Positions 24,996-33,794 of a DNA stretch of 64,000 bases are shown here, piece after piece. Each line of letters begins with the position of its first letter. The stretch's first letter is position 1. Below the pieces are notes generated by a model. That model did no database searches, was not told the DNA's origin, and was given only the letters and a program-made list of their open reading frames with translations. The stretch is from positions 1-64,000 of the forward strand of contig NZ_KB907082.1 of NCBI RefSeq assembly GCF_000381765.1, written 5' to 3'. The DNA is from [Zimmermannella] faecalis ATCC 13722 (lineage in GTDB: Bacteria; Actinomycetota; Actinomycetes; Actinomycetales; Microbacteriaceae). The position numbers were made by a program, and so were the translations under genes.

Positions 24996-26810
24996 ATGGC
25001 GAATGACGACGTTGATGCTGTAGCCGCCGCCCGCGAGGCGCTTGAAAAGGCCCAAGCCGAACTGGCCGCCGCGGAGGCGGCCGCAGCGGCCAAGGCACAG
25101 GCCGAACCAGAGCCCGAGGCCGCGCCGGACGGCGCTGCCGAACCGGAGGCGGAAGCCGACGCCCAGTCCGCTGACCCGGCGCCGGCCGAGCCGACATCCT
25201 CCGAGGGCCCGCTCACGGGTGAGCAGGTCGAGACGATTCGGGTCGGCTACGCGTTCGACGAGCCAGCGCTCGAGCTCGGCGCCCTCGTGAACGGCGATGC
25301 CGACGCGTCGGTGCCCGTGCGCATCCCGATCTCGAAGACCAACCGCCACGGCCTCGTCGCCGGCGCCACCGGCACCGGCAAGACGAAGACCCTGCAGGTG
25401 ATGCTGGAGCAGCTCTCGGCTGCCGGGGTTCCCGTCTTCGCCGCCGATATCAAGGGCGACCTCTCGGGCGTCGCAGCTCCCGGCACGTCGAGCGACGGTC
25501 TGCTCGCTCGAACCGAGTCGATTGGCCAGGATTGGCAGCCCCTGGCAGCGCCCACCGAGTTCTACTCGCTCGGCGGCCGCGGCACCGGCGTGCCGATTCG
25601 CGCGACCGTTTCGAGCTTCGGCCCCCTCATGCTCGCGAAGGTGCTCGGGCTCAACGAGACGCAGGAATCGAGCCTCGGCCTCGTGTTTCACTACGCCGAC
25701 TCGAACGGGCTCCCCCTCGTCAACCTCGACGACGTTCGCTCGCTGCTGCAGTACCTGACGAGCGACCTCGGCAAGGCCGAGCTCGAGGGCATCGGCGGCG
25801 TCTCCAAGCAGACCGCCGGGGTGATCCTGCGCGAGCTCACGAACTTCGCCGCCAACGGCGCCGACGTGTTCTTCGGTGAGCCCGAGATCGACACGAGCGA
25901 GTTCCTCCGCACTGCGGCCGACGGGCGCGGCATTGTTTCGCTGCTCGAGCTCCCTGGCGTCGCCCAGCAGCCGCAGTTGTTCTCGACGTTTCTCATGTGG
26001 CTCCTCGCCGACCTCTACGGCTCGCTCCCAGAGGTCGGCGACCTCGACAAACCGAAGCTCGTCTTCTTCTTCGACGAGGCGCACCTGCTGTTTGCCGACG
26101 CGTCGAAGGACTTCGTCGCCCAGATCGTGCAGACGGTACGGCTCATTCGTTCGAAGGGCGTCGGCATCTTCTTCGTCACGCAGACGCCGAAGGACGTGCC
26201 CGACGACGTACTCGCCCAGCTCGGCTCGCGCGTGCAGCACCAGCTGCGCGCCCACACCCCGAATGACGCCAAGTCGCTGCGGGCGACCGTGTGCACGTAC
26301 CCGAACTCGGCCTACGACCTCGAGCAGGTGCTCACGCAACTCGCGACCGGCGAGGCGATCATCACGGTTATGAACGAGAAGGGCGCGCCCTCGCCCGTCG
26401 CGTGGACGCGCCTGCGAGCACCGCAGGGCTCGATGGACCCGATTCCCGCGAGCGAGATGGAATCAGCCGTTGCGGCATCGCCACTGCTCACGAAGTACGG
26501 CACGGCCGTCGACCCCGAGTCGGCGCACGAGATTCTCACGGCGAAAATGAACGCCGCCGCCGAGGCCGAGCAGGCGGCCGCCGAGCGCGAGGCCGCGCAG
26601 AAGCAGGCCGACGCCGACGCGAAGGCGCGCGAACGTGAACAGCGCGAGTGGGAGAAGGCGCAGCGGGCCCGCGAAAAGGAAACCCGTTCGCGCACCACCT
26701 CGAAGCGCAACAAGTCGGTCGTCGAAGAGGTGCTCGGCTCACGCGCGGCGCAGAACGCCGTGAAAGAGGTCGTGCGCGGCGTCTTCGGCACGCTCTTCAA
26801 GAAGCGCTAG
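24996..26810 (+). CDS. HerA/DUF853-type ATPase (YjgR-like)
   Basis: The 604-residue protein has an Ala/Glu-rich N-terminal coiled region (1-70), a central HerA/FtsK-like ATPase and a basic coiled tail (520-590). Walker A is AGATGTGKTKT and Walker B is LVFFFDEAHLLF; ADIKGDLSG and FVTQTPKDVPDDVL are typical of the DUF853 (YjgR) group. These are predicted DNA-translocating ATPases without a defined role. The ATG at 24996 follows a TAGTCT box by six bases and has no ribosome site, indicating a leaderless mRNA. Confidence 0.9.
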   Translation: MANDDVDAVAAAREALEKAQAELAAAEAAAAAKAQAEPEPEAAPDGAAEPEAEADAQSADPAPAEPTSSEGPLTGEQVETIRVGYAFDEPALELGALVNGDADASVPVRIPISKTNRHGLVAGATGTGKTKTLQVMLEQLSAAGVPVFAADIKGDLSGVAAPGTSSDGLLARTESIGQDWQPLAAPTEFYSLGGRGTGVPIRATVSSFGPLMLAKVLGLNETQESSLGLVFHYADSNGLPLVNLDDVRSLLQYLTSDLGKAELEGIGGVSKQTAGVILRELTNFAANGADVFFGEPEIDTSEFLRTAADGRGIVSLLELPGVAQQPQLFSTFLMWLLADLYGSLPEVGDLDKPKLVFFFDEAHLLFADASKDFVAQIVQTVRLIRSKGVGIFFVTQTPKDVPDDVLAQLGSRVQHQLRAHTPNDAKSLRATVCTYPNSAYDLEQVLTQLATGEAIITVMNEKGAPSPVAWTRLRAPQGSMDPIPASEMESAVAASPLLTKYGTAVDPESAHEILTAKMNAAAEAEQAAAEREAAQKQADADAKAREREQREWEKAQRAREKETRSRTTSKRNKSVVEEVLGSRAAQNAVKEVVRGVFGTLFKKR

Positions 26811-26818
26811 CTAGTCGC

Positions 26819-28030
26819 TCACCGCTGCTGCAGCACATCCTTCGGGTCGTGTAGGTCGACCCGGTGGCCGTCGAGGCCGAGTCGCCGCACACCTTCCGTG
26901 AGCATGCGCAGCCCGACCCCATCGGCCGACGACACCCGGGAGAGGTCGATCACGACGTCGCGCCCGTCAACCGGGATGTCCTCGAAGGTGCGCAGCGCGC
27001 GCTCGGTCTGCGCAAATCGCAGGGCCCCCTGCAGCGCGACGAGCACGTGCTCGCCCCTCGAATCGTCGGCGAGCCGGAAGGTATGCACGACGCCATCGCC
27101 GGCCGGCGGCACCCCCATGATGTGCATACCCATGTCGCGGCTCAGCCGTTCGAAGAGCCGCACGCCGCGCACCGAGTTCCCGAAGCGGTCGAGCCTGGGC
27201 GAGAACGTTGCAGCGCCGACCTGCCCCGGCAGCACGCCGAAGATGCCACCGCCGACACCCGACTTCGCTGGGATTCCGACGTCGGTCATCCAGTCGCCAG
27301 AGGCGTTATACATCCCGCAGGTACTCATGACCGACAGCACGCGCTGCGCGGTCTCTTCGCTCACGACACGCTCACCCGTGATGGGGTTCACCCCACCCGA
27401 GCCAAGCGTCATCCCCATGACGCTGAGATCCCGGGCCGTGACCCGAATCGCGCACTGCCGCGTGTATCCAGCGACAACCTCGCTCGGCTCGAGCGTGAAG
27501 TGACCGGTCGAGCGCACGAGGTACGCGAGCGACATATTGCGGTACGAGGTCGCGATCTCGGAGTGGTAGACGTCCGCATCAACCTCGAGCTCGCGGCCCG
27601 CAAACGCCGACATGCCGGCGCGGACATGCTCGAAGCGCTCGGCGGCCGACCAGTCGTCGGGGGTTGTGAGTGCGTAGGTCGTGATCGCGCCGATGTTGAT
27701 CATCGGGTTGTCGGGGCGGCCGTCGAGCTCGTCGACGCTCGCCGAGTTGAACGGGTCACCACTCGGCTCGACGTTCACGTGTTCTTCAACGCCCGCGGCG
27801 CCCCGCTGCTCCACCGCGAGGGCGTACGCGAACGGCTTCGATGCCGACTGAATCGAGAACTCGACGTCGGCATCGCCCGAGGCGTACTGCGTGCCGTCGG
27901 GGGTACAGATCGCGATGCCGAACTGGTCGGGGTCGACCTCCGCGAGCTCCGGAATGTAGTCGGCGACCGCGCCGCCATCGGCGCAGTCGAGCATTGCCTC
28001 TTCGAGGTAGTCGGGCAGTGGAGTTTTCAT
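26819..28030 (-). CDS. glsA: Glutaminase with C-terminal STAS-like domain
   Basis: The 403-residue protein hydrolyses glutamine to glutamate and ammonia. The beta-lactamase-like glutaminase domain covers residues 1-305, with the catalytic FSIQSASKPF (Ser-x-x-Lys), the substrate-binding NPMINIGAI, EIATSYRNMSLAY, YTRQCAIRVTARDL and KSGVGGGIFGVLPG. Residues about 310-403 add a STAS-like domain (VVIDLSRVSSADGVGLRML), which in other proteins binds nucleotides or anti-sigma partners. The fusion suggests regulated activity or complex formation (inference). It converges on the HerA gene. Confidence 0.9.
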   Translation of the reverse strand: MKTPLPDYLEEAMLDCADGGAVADYIPELAEVDPDQFGIAICTPDGTQYASGDADVEFSIQSASKPFAYALAVEQRGAAGVEEHVNVEPSGDPFNSASVDELDGRPDNPMINIGAITTYALTTPDDWSAAERFEHVRAGMSAFAGRELEVDADVYHSEIATSYRNMSLAYLVRSTGHFTLEPSEVVAGYTRQCAIRVTARDLSVMGMTLGSGGVNPITGERVVSEETAQRVLSVMSTCGMYNASGDWMTDVGIPAKSGVGGGIFGVLPGQVGAATFSPRLDRFGNSVRGVRLFERLSRDMGMHIMGVPPAGDGVVHTFRLADDSRGEHVLVALQGALRFAQTERALRTFEDIPVDGRDVVIDLSRVSSADGVGLRMLTEGVRRLGLDGHRVDLHDPKDVLQQR

Positions 28031-28049
28031 GCGCGCCGCGGCCCCAGGG

Positions 28050-28694
28050 TCACGCGGCGAGCGCGAGGCTGTTCATGCGGCGGGAGTGGTTCGCGAACAG
28101 CGCCGCGGCGAACCGTTCGGCGTCGGGCTCGGCGCCCTCGGCAACCGTGTCGGCGCTCGCGCCCTCGGGAATCCCGGCAAGGCTCCGCGTCCACAGCACC
28201 GCGTCGCCCGCGATGCGCCGGCCCCACATGGCGAGGCGGTCATCAATGTGCTTGTCGCGCTCGAACAGGGCCCGCAAGAGGTTCACGATTTCGTCGTGCC
28301 AGCCCGACCAGTCGAGGTCACCTTCAAGGTCGACGACCGGGTCACGCAGCTCACCGTAGGCGACGAGTGCGTCGCGCACGACCCCATCGGCGAGGTAGAG
28401 CGACAGCAGCTGTTCGTACGGCGTGCGACCGCTCACGCGGGCCCACAGGGCGTCGAGGTGCGTCGTCGCCTCGTCGGTTTCGTCGTCGCCGGCCTCGGGC
28501 AGCGCCGCGAGCACGGCACGAATGTCCTCGCCCTCCGCCGTTGCGTCGAGCTCGCTCGCGAGGTCGGTGAGGGATGCGCGGGCCCGGCGAATCGTGCCGG
28601 CGGCGATGCCGCGAAGCAGCTCCGGCGCGGGCGCTAGAGCGGCAAACGCGTTCGGCTCGGCGGCCGCATTCTGGTTCTCGTCGTCAGTGCTCAC
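28050..28694 (-). CDS. Ferritin-like fold protein
   Basis: A 214-residue, mainly helical protein matching the actinobacterial ferritin-like-fold group related to MiaE-type hydroxylases. Its helices read TPYEQLLSLYLADGVVRDAL and WHDEIVNLLRALFERDKHID. The usual diiron E..ExxH set is not obvious, so catalytic activity is uncertain. It starts with GTG at 28694 and is divergent from the DEAD-box helicase gene, as Rv3210c-Rv3211 (from memory). Confidence 0.65.
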   Translation of the reverse strand: MSTDDENQNAAAEPNAFAALAPAPELLRGIAAGTIRRARASLTDLASELDATAEGEDIRAVLAALPEAGDDETDEATTHLDALWARVSGRTPYEQLLSLYLADGVVRDALVAYGELRDPVVDLEGDLDWSGWHDEIVNLLRALFERDKHIDDRLAMWGRRIAGDAVLWTRSLAGIPEGASADTVAEGAEPDAERFAAALFANHSRRMNSLALAA

Positions 28695-28824
28695 CGCGAA
28701 ATCATCTCACGACGCGACTGCGAAAACTGTGGCCAGAGTAGGCTGGTCGGCGGTGCTGCAGACGGCACCCGAGCGCCCTGGAGAATTCGGGCGCCCACGC
28801 ATCCCAGCTGAATAGGGCTTTTTA

Positions 28825-30225
28825 GTGAAGTTTTCTGAACTCGGAGTCGCGCCCGATCTCGCCGCGACACTCGCCGACCACGGCATCACCGACGCGTTCC
28901 CCATCCAGGAGCAGACGATTCCCCTCGCGCTGCGGGGCCAGGACATCATCGGCCAGGCGAAAACCGGTACGGGCAAGACCCTCGGCTTTGGCCTGCCCCT
29001 CCTGCAGCGCCTCGGCGAGAACCCCGAACCGGGCATCCAGGCCCTCGTCGTCGCCCCGACGCGCGAGCTCGCGATGCAGGTGTTCGAGGATCTCGACCGC
29101 GCCGCCACGAATCGCGCGACGGTCGTCGTGCCGATCTACGGCGGCAAGGCCTACGAGGGCCAGATCGACCAGATCAAGGAGGGCGCACAGGTCGTCGTCG
29201 CGACCCCCGGCCGCCTGATCGACCTCATGAATCAGCGCATCATCTCGCTCCGCAACGTGCGCGAGATCGTGCTCGACGAGGCCGACAAGATGCTCGACCT
29301 CGGGTTCCTCCCCGACATCGAGAAGATCTTCGCCGCGGTGCCGCAGGTTCGCCACACGATGCTGTTCTCGGCGACGATGCCGGGGCCGATCCTCAACCTC
29401 GCCCGCCGCTTCATGACGCAGCCGGTGCACATCCGCGTCACCGACCCCGACGAGGGCGTGCTGCAGAAAAACATTCGGCACATTGTGTACCGCGCGCACC
29501 CGCTCGACAAAGACGAGATGATCGCGCGCATGCTCCAGGCAAACGGCCGGGGCAAGACCGTCATCTTCATGCGCACGAAGCGCGCCGCGGCGAAGCTGCT
29601 CGAAGAGCTCCGCGACCGCGGCTTCGAGGCCGCCGCGGTGCACGGCGACATGAACCAGGAGCAGCGCGAACGCTCCATGGCGCAGTTCAAGGGCGACAAG
29701 AAAGACGTGCTCATCGCGACCGACGTCGCCGCTCGCGGCATCGACGTCGACGACGTCACGCACGTCATCAACCACACGATTCCCGAAGACGAGAAGGCCT
29801 ACCTGCACCGCGTGGGTCGCACCGGCCGCGCGGGACGCACCGGTATCGCCGTGACGTTTGTCGACTGGGACGACCTGCACCGCTGGTCGCTCATCTCGAA
29901 GGCGCTCGAGCTCGGCGAAGACGAGCCGCGCGAGACCTACTCGTCGAGCCCCCACCTGTACGAAGAGCTCGACATTCCCGAGGGGACGAAGGGCCGTCTC
30001 CCCGGCGCCTCGACGCGCGGCAAAGACACGCCGCCCAAGGAGGCGACTCGCTCGCGCTCCCGTTCGCGGTCGCGCAAGCGCACCTCGGGTGACGCCCCGA
30101 AGTCGGGCGACTCGGGCTCCGGCGAGGGCTCGAACGCCGAGGGCGGTTCAACCTCCTCGTCGAGCCGCCGTCGCCGCCGTCGCCGCAAGACCTCGGGCGA
30201 CTCGGCAGCGCCTGCCGCCGAATAG
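28825..30225 (+). CDS. DEAD-box RNA helicase (RhlE-like)
   Basis: A 466-residue ATP-dependent RNA helicase. All core motifs are present: the Q-motif (FPIQEQTIPLAL), AKTGTGKT, PTRELA, TPGRL, DEAD (VLDEADKML), SAT, and the C-terminal ATDVAARGID and HRVGRTGRAG. After about residue 385 comes a basic, Ser/Arg-rich disordered tail (RSRSRSRKR, RRRRRRRK), which should help RNA binding. The start is GTG at 28825. It probably works in RNA decay or ribosome assembly, particularly in the cold (family knowledge). Confidence 0.95.
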   Translation: MKFSELGVAPDLAATLADHGITDAFPIQEQTIPLALRGQDIIGQAKTGTGKTLGFGLPLLQRLGENPEPGIQALVVAPTRELAMQVFEDLDRAATNRATVVVPIYGGKAYEGQIDQIKEGAQVVVATPGRLIDLMNQRIISLRNVREIVLDEADKMLDLGFLPDIEKIFAAVPQVRHTMLFSATMPGPILNLARRFMTQPVHIRVTDPDEGVLQKNIRHIVYRAHPLDKDEMIARMLQANGRGKTVIFMRTKRAAAKLLEELRDRGFEAAAVHGDMNQEQRERSMAQFKGDKKDVLIATDVAARGIDVDDVTHVINHTIPEDEKAYLHRVGRTGRAGRTGIAVTFVDWDDLHRWSLISKALELGEDEPRETYSSSPHLYEELDIPEGTKGRLPGASTRGKDTPPKEATRSRSRSRSRKRTSGDAPKSGDSGSGEGSNAEGGSTSSSSRRRRRRRKTSGDSAAPAAE

Positions 30226-30240
30226 TTCGGCTCGACGCCG

Positions 30241-31122
30241 CTAGCCGCGAGGCTTCGGATACACGGGCTCGGTGCCCGTCGCACGCGCGATGATCTTCGC
30301 GAGTTCGGCGGGCGCCGTCGTGTTTTCCCCGAGCTCGTTCGGCTTTCCGGCGCCGTGGTAATCGCTCGAGCCGGTCACGATGAGGTCGTGCTTGCGGGCA
30401 TAGCCGCGCAGGAGCGACCGGGCGACGTCATCGTTCTCCCGGTGCGCGATCTCGACCCCGTCGAGACCCGCCTCGACGAGTTTCAGGAAGTTGCCGTCGC
30501 TGATCGCCCGCCGTCCGCGGCTCCCGCCGTGCGCGAGCACCGCGACTCCCCCGGCGGCGTGAATTAGCCGAATCGCCTCGGTCGGGTGCGGCGCGCGGTG
30601 CGGCTGGTAGTAGCCGCCTCGCCAGTGCAGGATGGTGGCAAAGGCCTCCCCGCGATCGGCGACGAGCCCCTTCCTGGTGAGCGCGTCGGCGATGTGCGGC
30701 CGCCCGATCGTCGCGCCCTCCTGCGCCTCGGCGAGCACGTCGTCCCACCGCAGCGGGAAGTCAGCACCGATCGCCTCAACCATGCGCTCGGCGCGCGTGA
30801 GGCGGTCGTTACGAATGCGGTCGAGCTCGCTCGCGAACTCCTCGTTGTACCGGTCGGGCAGGTAGCCGAGGATATGCACCGACGCGTACTCGATCTGCGT
30901 CGAGAACTCGATGCCGCGGATCAGGGTGAGGCCGAGCTCGCGGGCCCGCGTGCTCGCCGCATCCCACCCCGCCATTGTGTCGTGATCGGTGAGCGCGACC
31001 GTGCCGAGGCCCGCAGCCGCCGCATCCGCCATGACCTGGGCGGGCGAGTCGGTGCCGTCGGACTCGTTCGAGTGCAGGTGCAGGTCGATCGGAAGCTCGG
31101 CGTCGAAACGGTTCGTGGTCAT
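30241..31122 (-). CDS. PHP-domain phosphoesterase (RNase AM/YciV-like)
   Basis: A 293-residue PHP metal-dependent phosphoesterase. Visible metal ligands are DLHLHSNESDG, LTDHDTM, GIEFST, VLAHGG and GSSDYHG. The layout matches the YciV/TrpH group, which removes nucleotides from RNA 5' ends or hydrolyses 3',5'-nucleoside bisphosphates. A TACCAT box (31128-31133) five bases before the ATG suggests a leaderless transcript. It is divergent from an EEP-family gene. Confidence 0.9.
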   Translation of the reverse strand: MTTNRFDAELPIDLHLHSNESDGTDSPAQVMADAAAAGLGTVALTDHDTMAGWDAASTRARELGLTLIRGIEFSTQIEYASVHILGYLPDRYNEEFASELDRIRNDRLTRAERMVEAIGADFPLRWDDVLAEAQEGATIGRPHIADALTRKGLVADRGEAFATILHWRGGYYQPHRAPHPTEAIRLIHAAGGVAVLAHGGSRGRRAISDGNFLKLVEAGLDGVEIAHRENDDVARSLLRGYARKHDLIVTGSSDYHGAGKPNELGENTTAPAELAKIIARATGTEPVYPKPRG

Positions 31123-31127
31123 GCTTC

Positions 31128-31180
31128 ATGGTAGGCCGCGGCGGCGACGCCGAGTTGCACCCACATTCACGCAGTAGCCT
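31128..31180. promoter_or_regulatory. Divergent leaderless-type promoters, PHP and EEP genes
   Basis: The minus-strand TACCAT (31128-31133) is five bases before the PHP start, and the plus-strand TAGCCT (31175-31180) is nine bases before the EEP start. Neither has a Shine-Dalgarno sequence. Confidence 0.5.
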
Positions 31181-31189
31181 GGTGCCGAC

Positions 31190-32224
31190 ATGTCGAAACG
31201 CAAACGGATCTCGCCCGCCTGGGGCATCATCGGCGGCCTGCTCGCGGTCGCCGTACTCGCCTGTGGCGGCCTGCTCATTTGGCCGCAGGCCGTCGGCCTG
31301 CAGCGCACCCTCCCCTTCACGCAGCTTGTGTCGTTCCGGCTCGTCGGGCTGCTCTGCCTCGCCGCGGCGCTCGTGCTAGTACTTATTCTCCTACTCGTGT
31401 CGCGGCAGGCTCGCGCGCTGTTCGGCGCGACGGCGATCGTGTTGACGGCACTGCTCGTCGCCGGCAGCGGGATTTATCTCGTGCGCGGCGTCGCGACCGT
31501 GGTGCCCGCCTCGAATGCTGACGACGCGATCCGGGTGCTGTCGTGGAACACGCTCGGGAACGAGCCCGGTTCACCGACCATCGCGCAGCTCGCGATCGAG
31601 CACGAGGCCGACGTCGTCATGCTGCCCGAGACGACCGAGGAGATGGGCATCGAGATCGCGGGGCTCATGTCGGAGCAGGGACGCCCAATGTGGGTGCTCT
31701 CGAACACCGGTGCGCCCGGCTACGCGGCGGCCGAGACGACACTGCTCATCTCGGCCGATCTGGGTGAGTACGAGCTGAACACCGAGCTCGGCGACACCTC
31801 GGCGCTCGCCACCGTCATTGCCGAACCGGTCGACGGCGACGGGCCGCGGCTCATCGCCGCGCATCCGATCGCCCCGACGCCGTCGAACATGGATAAGTGG
31901 CGCAGCGACCTCGAGTGGCTCTCGACCGTTTGCGACGGCAACACGATCCTCGCGGGCGACCTCAACGCGACGCTCGACCACCTCTGGGGCCTCGGCACCG
32001 TCGACGGCGCCCAACTCGGCGAATGCCTCGACGCCGCACAGCAGGCCGGCGCAGCGTCGTCGGGCACGTGGACGAGCGGCCGGCCGACGACCCTCGTGCC
32101 CGCGATCGATCACGTCATGGCGACCTCGCAGTGGGAGGTCACGGGCTTCGAGGTCATCACCTCGGCAGACCGTGCCGGGAGCGATCACCGCCCCGTCTTC
32201 GCCGAGCTGACGCCCGCGTCGTAG
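31190..32224 (+). CDS. Membrane-anchored endonuclease/exonuclease/phosphatase family protein
   Basis: The 344-residue protein has three hydrophobic segments in residues 10-105 and then an EEP-fold domain. Its catalytic marks are LSWNTLG, the Glu in VVMLPETTEE, LAGDLNATLD and the terminal SDHRPVFAEL. The domain should face outward, where it could cleave a phosphodiester or sphingomyelinase-type substrate; which one cannot be told. The start fits a leaderless transcript (TAGCCT nine bases upstream). Confidence 0.87.
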   Translation: MSKRKRISPAWGIIGGLLAVAVLACGGLLIWPQAVGLQRTLPFTQLVSFRLVGLLCLAAALVLVLILLLVSRQARALFGATAIVLTALLVAGSGIYLVRGVATVVPASNADDAIRVLSWNTLGNEPGSPTIAQLAIEHEADVVMLPETTEEMGIEIAGLMSEQGRPMWVLSNTGAPGYAAAETTLLISADLGEYELNTELGDTSALATVIAEPVDGDGPRLIAAHPIAPTPSNMDKWRSDLEWLSTVCDGNTILAGDLNATLDHLWGLGTVDGAQLGECLDAAQQAGAASSGTWTSGRPTTLVPAIDHVMATSQWEVTGFEVITSADRAGSDHRPVFAELTPAS

Positions 32225-32273
32225 CCGCGCCGCTCCCGACGTCCCGCCGAGATTTCGGTGGGATGATGGAGAA

Positions 32274-33704
32274 ATGAGCGAGACAGCAACCAATAAGTCT
32301 GACCAGCGCGCGCCGGAACGGGAGACCCCCGACAACGCGGCGAAGAACGCGAATCGCAGCACGACCCCCGCGTCAAACTACTTCCGCGAGTTTCTCTCGC
32401 AGGGGTGGGATGTGCGGCACGACGAGCCGGTCGAGGAGGCCGAGGTCGCGAGCTACGCTCGCGCGCGTCGCGCGGCAATCTCGGCGCTCCACACGGGCGA
32501 ACGGCTCGTGATCGCCGCGGGCGACACGAAGGTTCGGTCAAACGACGACGACTACCCCTATCGGGCTCACTCGGCGTTCGCCCACCTCACGGGGTGGGGT
32601 TCGTCGACCGTGCCCGGCTCGCTCCTCGTGTTCGAGCCGGCGGCCGACGGCCACGACGTCACCCTCTACTTCCGCAAGACCGCGGGCCACGACACCGACG
32701 AGTTCTACGCGAACTCGGCGATCGGCGAGTTCTGGACCGGCCCGCGCCCCACGCTCGAGCAGGTGAGCGTCGAGCTCGGCATCGCGACGCGCGACCTCAC
32801 CGAGTTCGAGTCGCGCCGGGGCGACCTCACCGAGACCGACCCGCAACTCGCGCAGGAACTCAGCGAGCTTCGACTCGTGAAGGATACGTGGGAGGTCGAC
32901 GAGCTGCGTCGGGCGGTTGCAGCAACGTCGAACGGATTCGACGATATCCTCGCGCATCTCGACCGCGCCAGCGCGCATCCTCGTGGCGAGCGCGTCGTTG
33001 AGGGTGCGTTCCACGCCCGCGCACGCCTCGAGGGCAATCACGTCGGCTACTCCACGATCGCGGCGTCGGGCCCGCACGCCTGCTACCTGCACTGGTCGAC
33101 AAACGACGGCCCCGTGCTCCCAGGCGACCTGATTCTCGTCGACGCCGGCGTCGAGGTCGACTCGTACTACACGGCCGACATCACCCGTACCGTGCCGATC
33201 AGCGGCACGTTCACGCCCGTGCAGCGCCGCGTCTACGAGGCCGTGCTGCGCGCCGCCGACGAGGCATTCGCGATAGTACGACCCGGTATCACGTTCCGCA
33301 CCGTGCACGAGACGGCACTCGCTTCGATCGCGCGCTCCCTTGACGAGTGGGGCGGCATTCTGCCGATGTCGCTCGAAGAGGCGCTGAAGCCCGAGCACCA
33401 GCCGCACCGGCGGTACATGGTGCACGGCACGAGCCACCACCTCGGCCTCGACGTGCACGACTGCGCACAGGCACGACGCGAGATGTACCTCGACGGCGTG
33501 CTCGAGCCCGGCATGGTGTTCACGATCGAACCGGGGCTCTACTTCCACCCGGGCGACCTCACCGTGCCCGAGGAACTGCGCGGCATCGGCGTGCGGATCG
33601 AAGACGACATCGTCGTCACCGACACGGGCGCCGAGAACCTTTCGGCGGGCATCCCCCGCTCGGTGGCCGACGTCGAGGCCTGGCTCGCCAACCGCCCCTC
33701 CTAA
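32274..33704 (+). CDS. pepP: Xaa-Pro aminopeptidase (aminopeptidase P, M24B)
   Basis: A 476-residue cytosolic metallopeptidase that removes N-terminal residues preceding proline. The AMP-N domain is residues 50-190; the catalytic pita-bread domain follows with metal ligands in LVDAGVEVDSYYTADITRT, MVHGTSHHLGLDVHD, TIEPGLYF and IRIEDDIVV-like VRIEDDIVV. The first 35 residues are polar and probably flexible. A GGAGAA site precedes the ATG. The 64-bp palindrome A lies ten bases after its stop codon. Confidence 0.93.
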   Translation: MSETATNKSDQRAPERETPDNAAKNANRSTTPASNYFREFLSQGWDVRHDEPVEEAEVASYARARRAAISALHTGERLVIAAGDTKVRSNDDDYPYRAHSAFAHLTGWGSSTVPGSLLVFEPAADGHDVTLYFRKTAGHDTDEFYANSAIGEFWTGPRPTLEQVSVELGIATRDLTEFESRRGDLTETDPQLAQELSELRLVKDTWEVDELRRAVAATSNGFDDILAHLDRASAHPRGERVVEGAFHARARLEGNHVGYSTIAASGPHACYLHWSTNDGPVLPGDLILVDAGVEVDSYYTADITRTVPISGTFTPVQRRVYEAVLRAADEAFAIVRPGITFRTVHETALASIARSLDEWGGILPMSLEEALKPEHQPHRRYMVHGTSHHLGLDVHDCAQARREMYLDGVLEPGMVFTIEPGLYFHPGDLTVPEELRGIGVRIEDDIVVTDTGAENLSAGIPRSVADVEAWLANRPS

Positions 33705-33713
33705 GAAAAACAC

Positions 33714-33777
33714 CAGTTCAGTGGTCGATTTTTGCTGTTTTGCGGCCGCAAAACAGCAAAGATCGACCACTGAACTG
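33714..33777. repeat. 64-bp palindromic repeat, copy A
   Basis: Two 32-nt arms meet without a loop at GCGG|CCGC and match at 31 of 32 positions; the exception is a wobble-type T/G. Each arm begins CAGTTCAGTGGTCGAT and ends TTGCTGTTTTGCGG. It sits between the converging aminopeptidase and DUF1700-like genes. Its arms are related to copies B and C near 53-54 kb, with paired changes in both arms. Confidence 0.9.
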
Positions 33778-33794
33778 AGAGTGGATGGGCAGGG

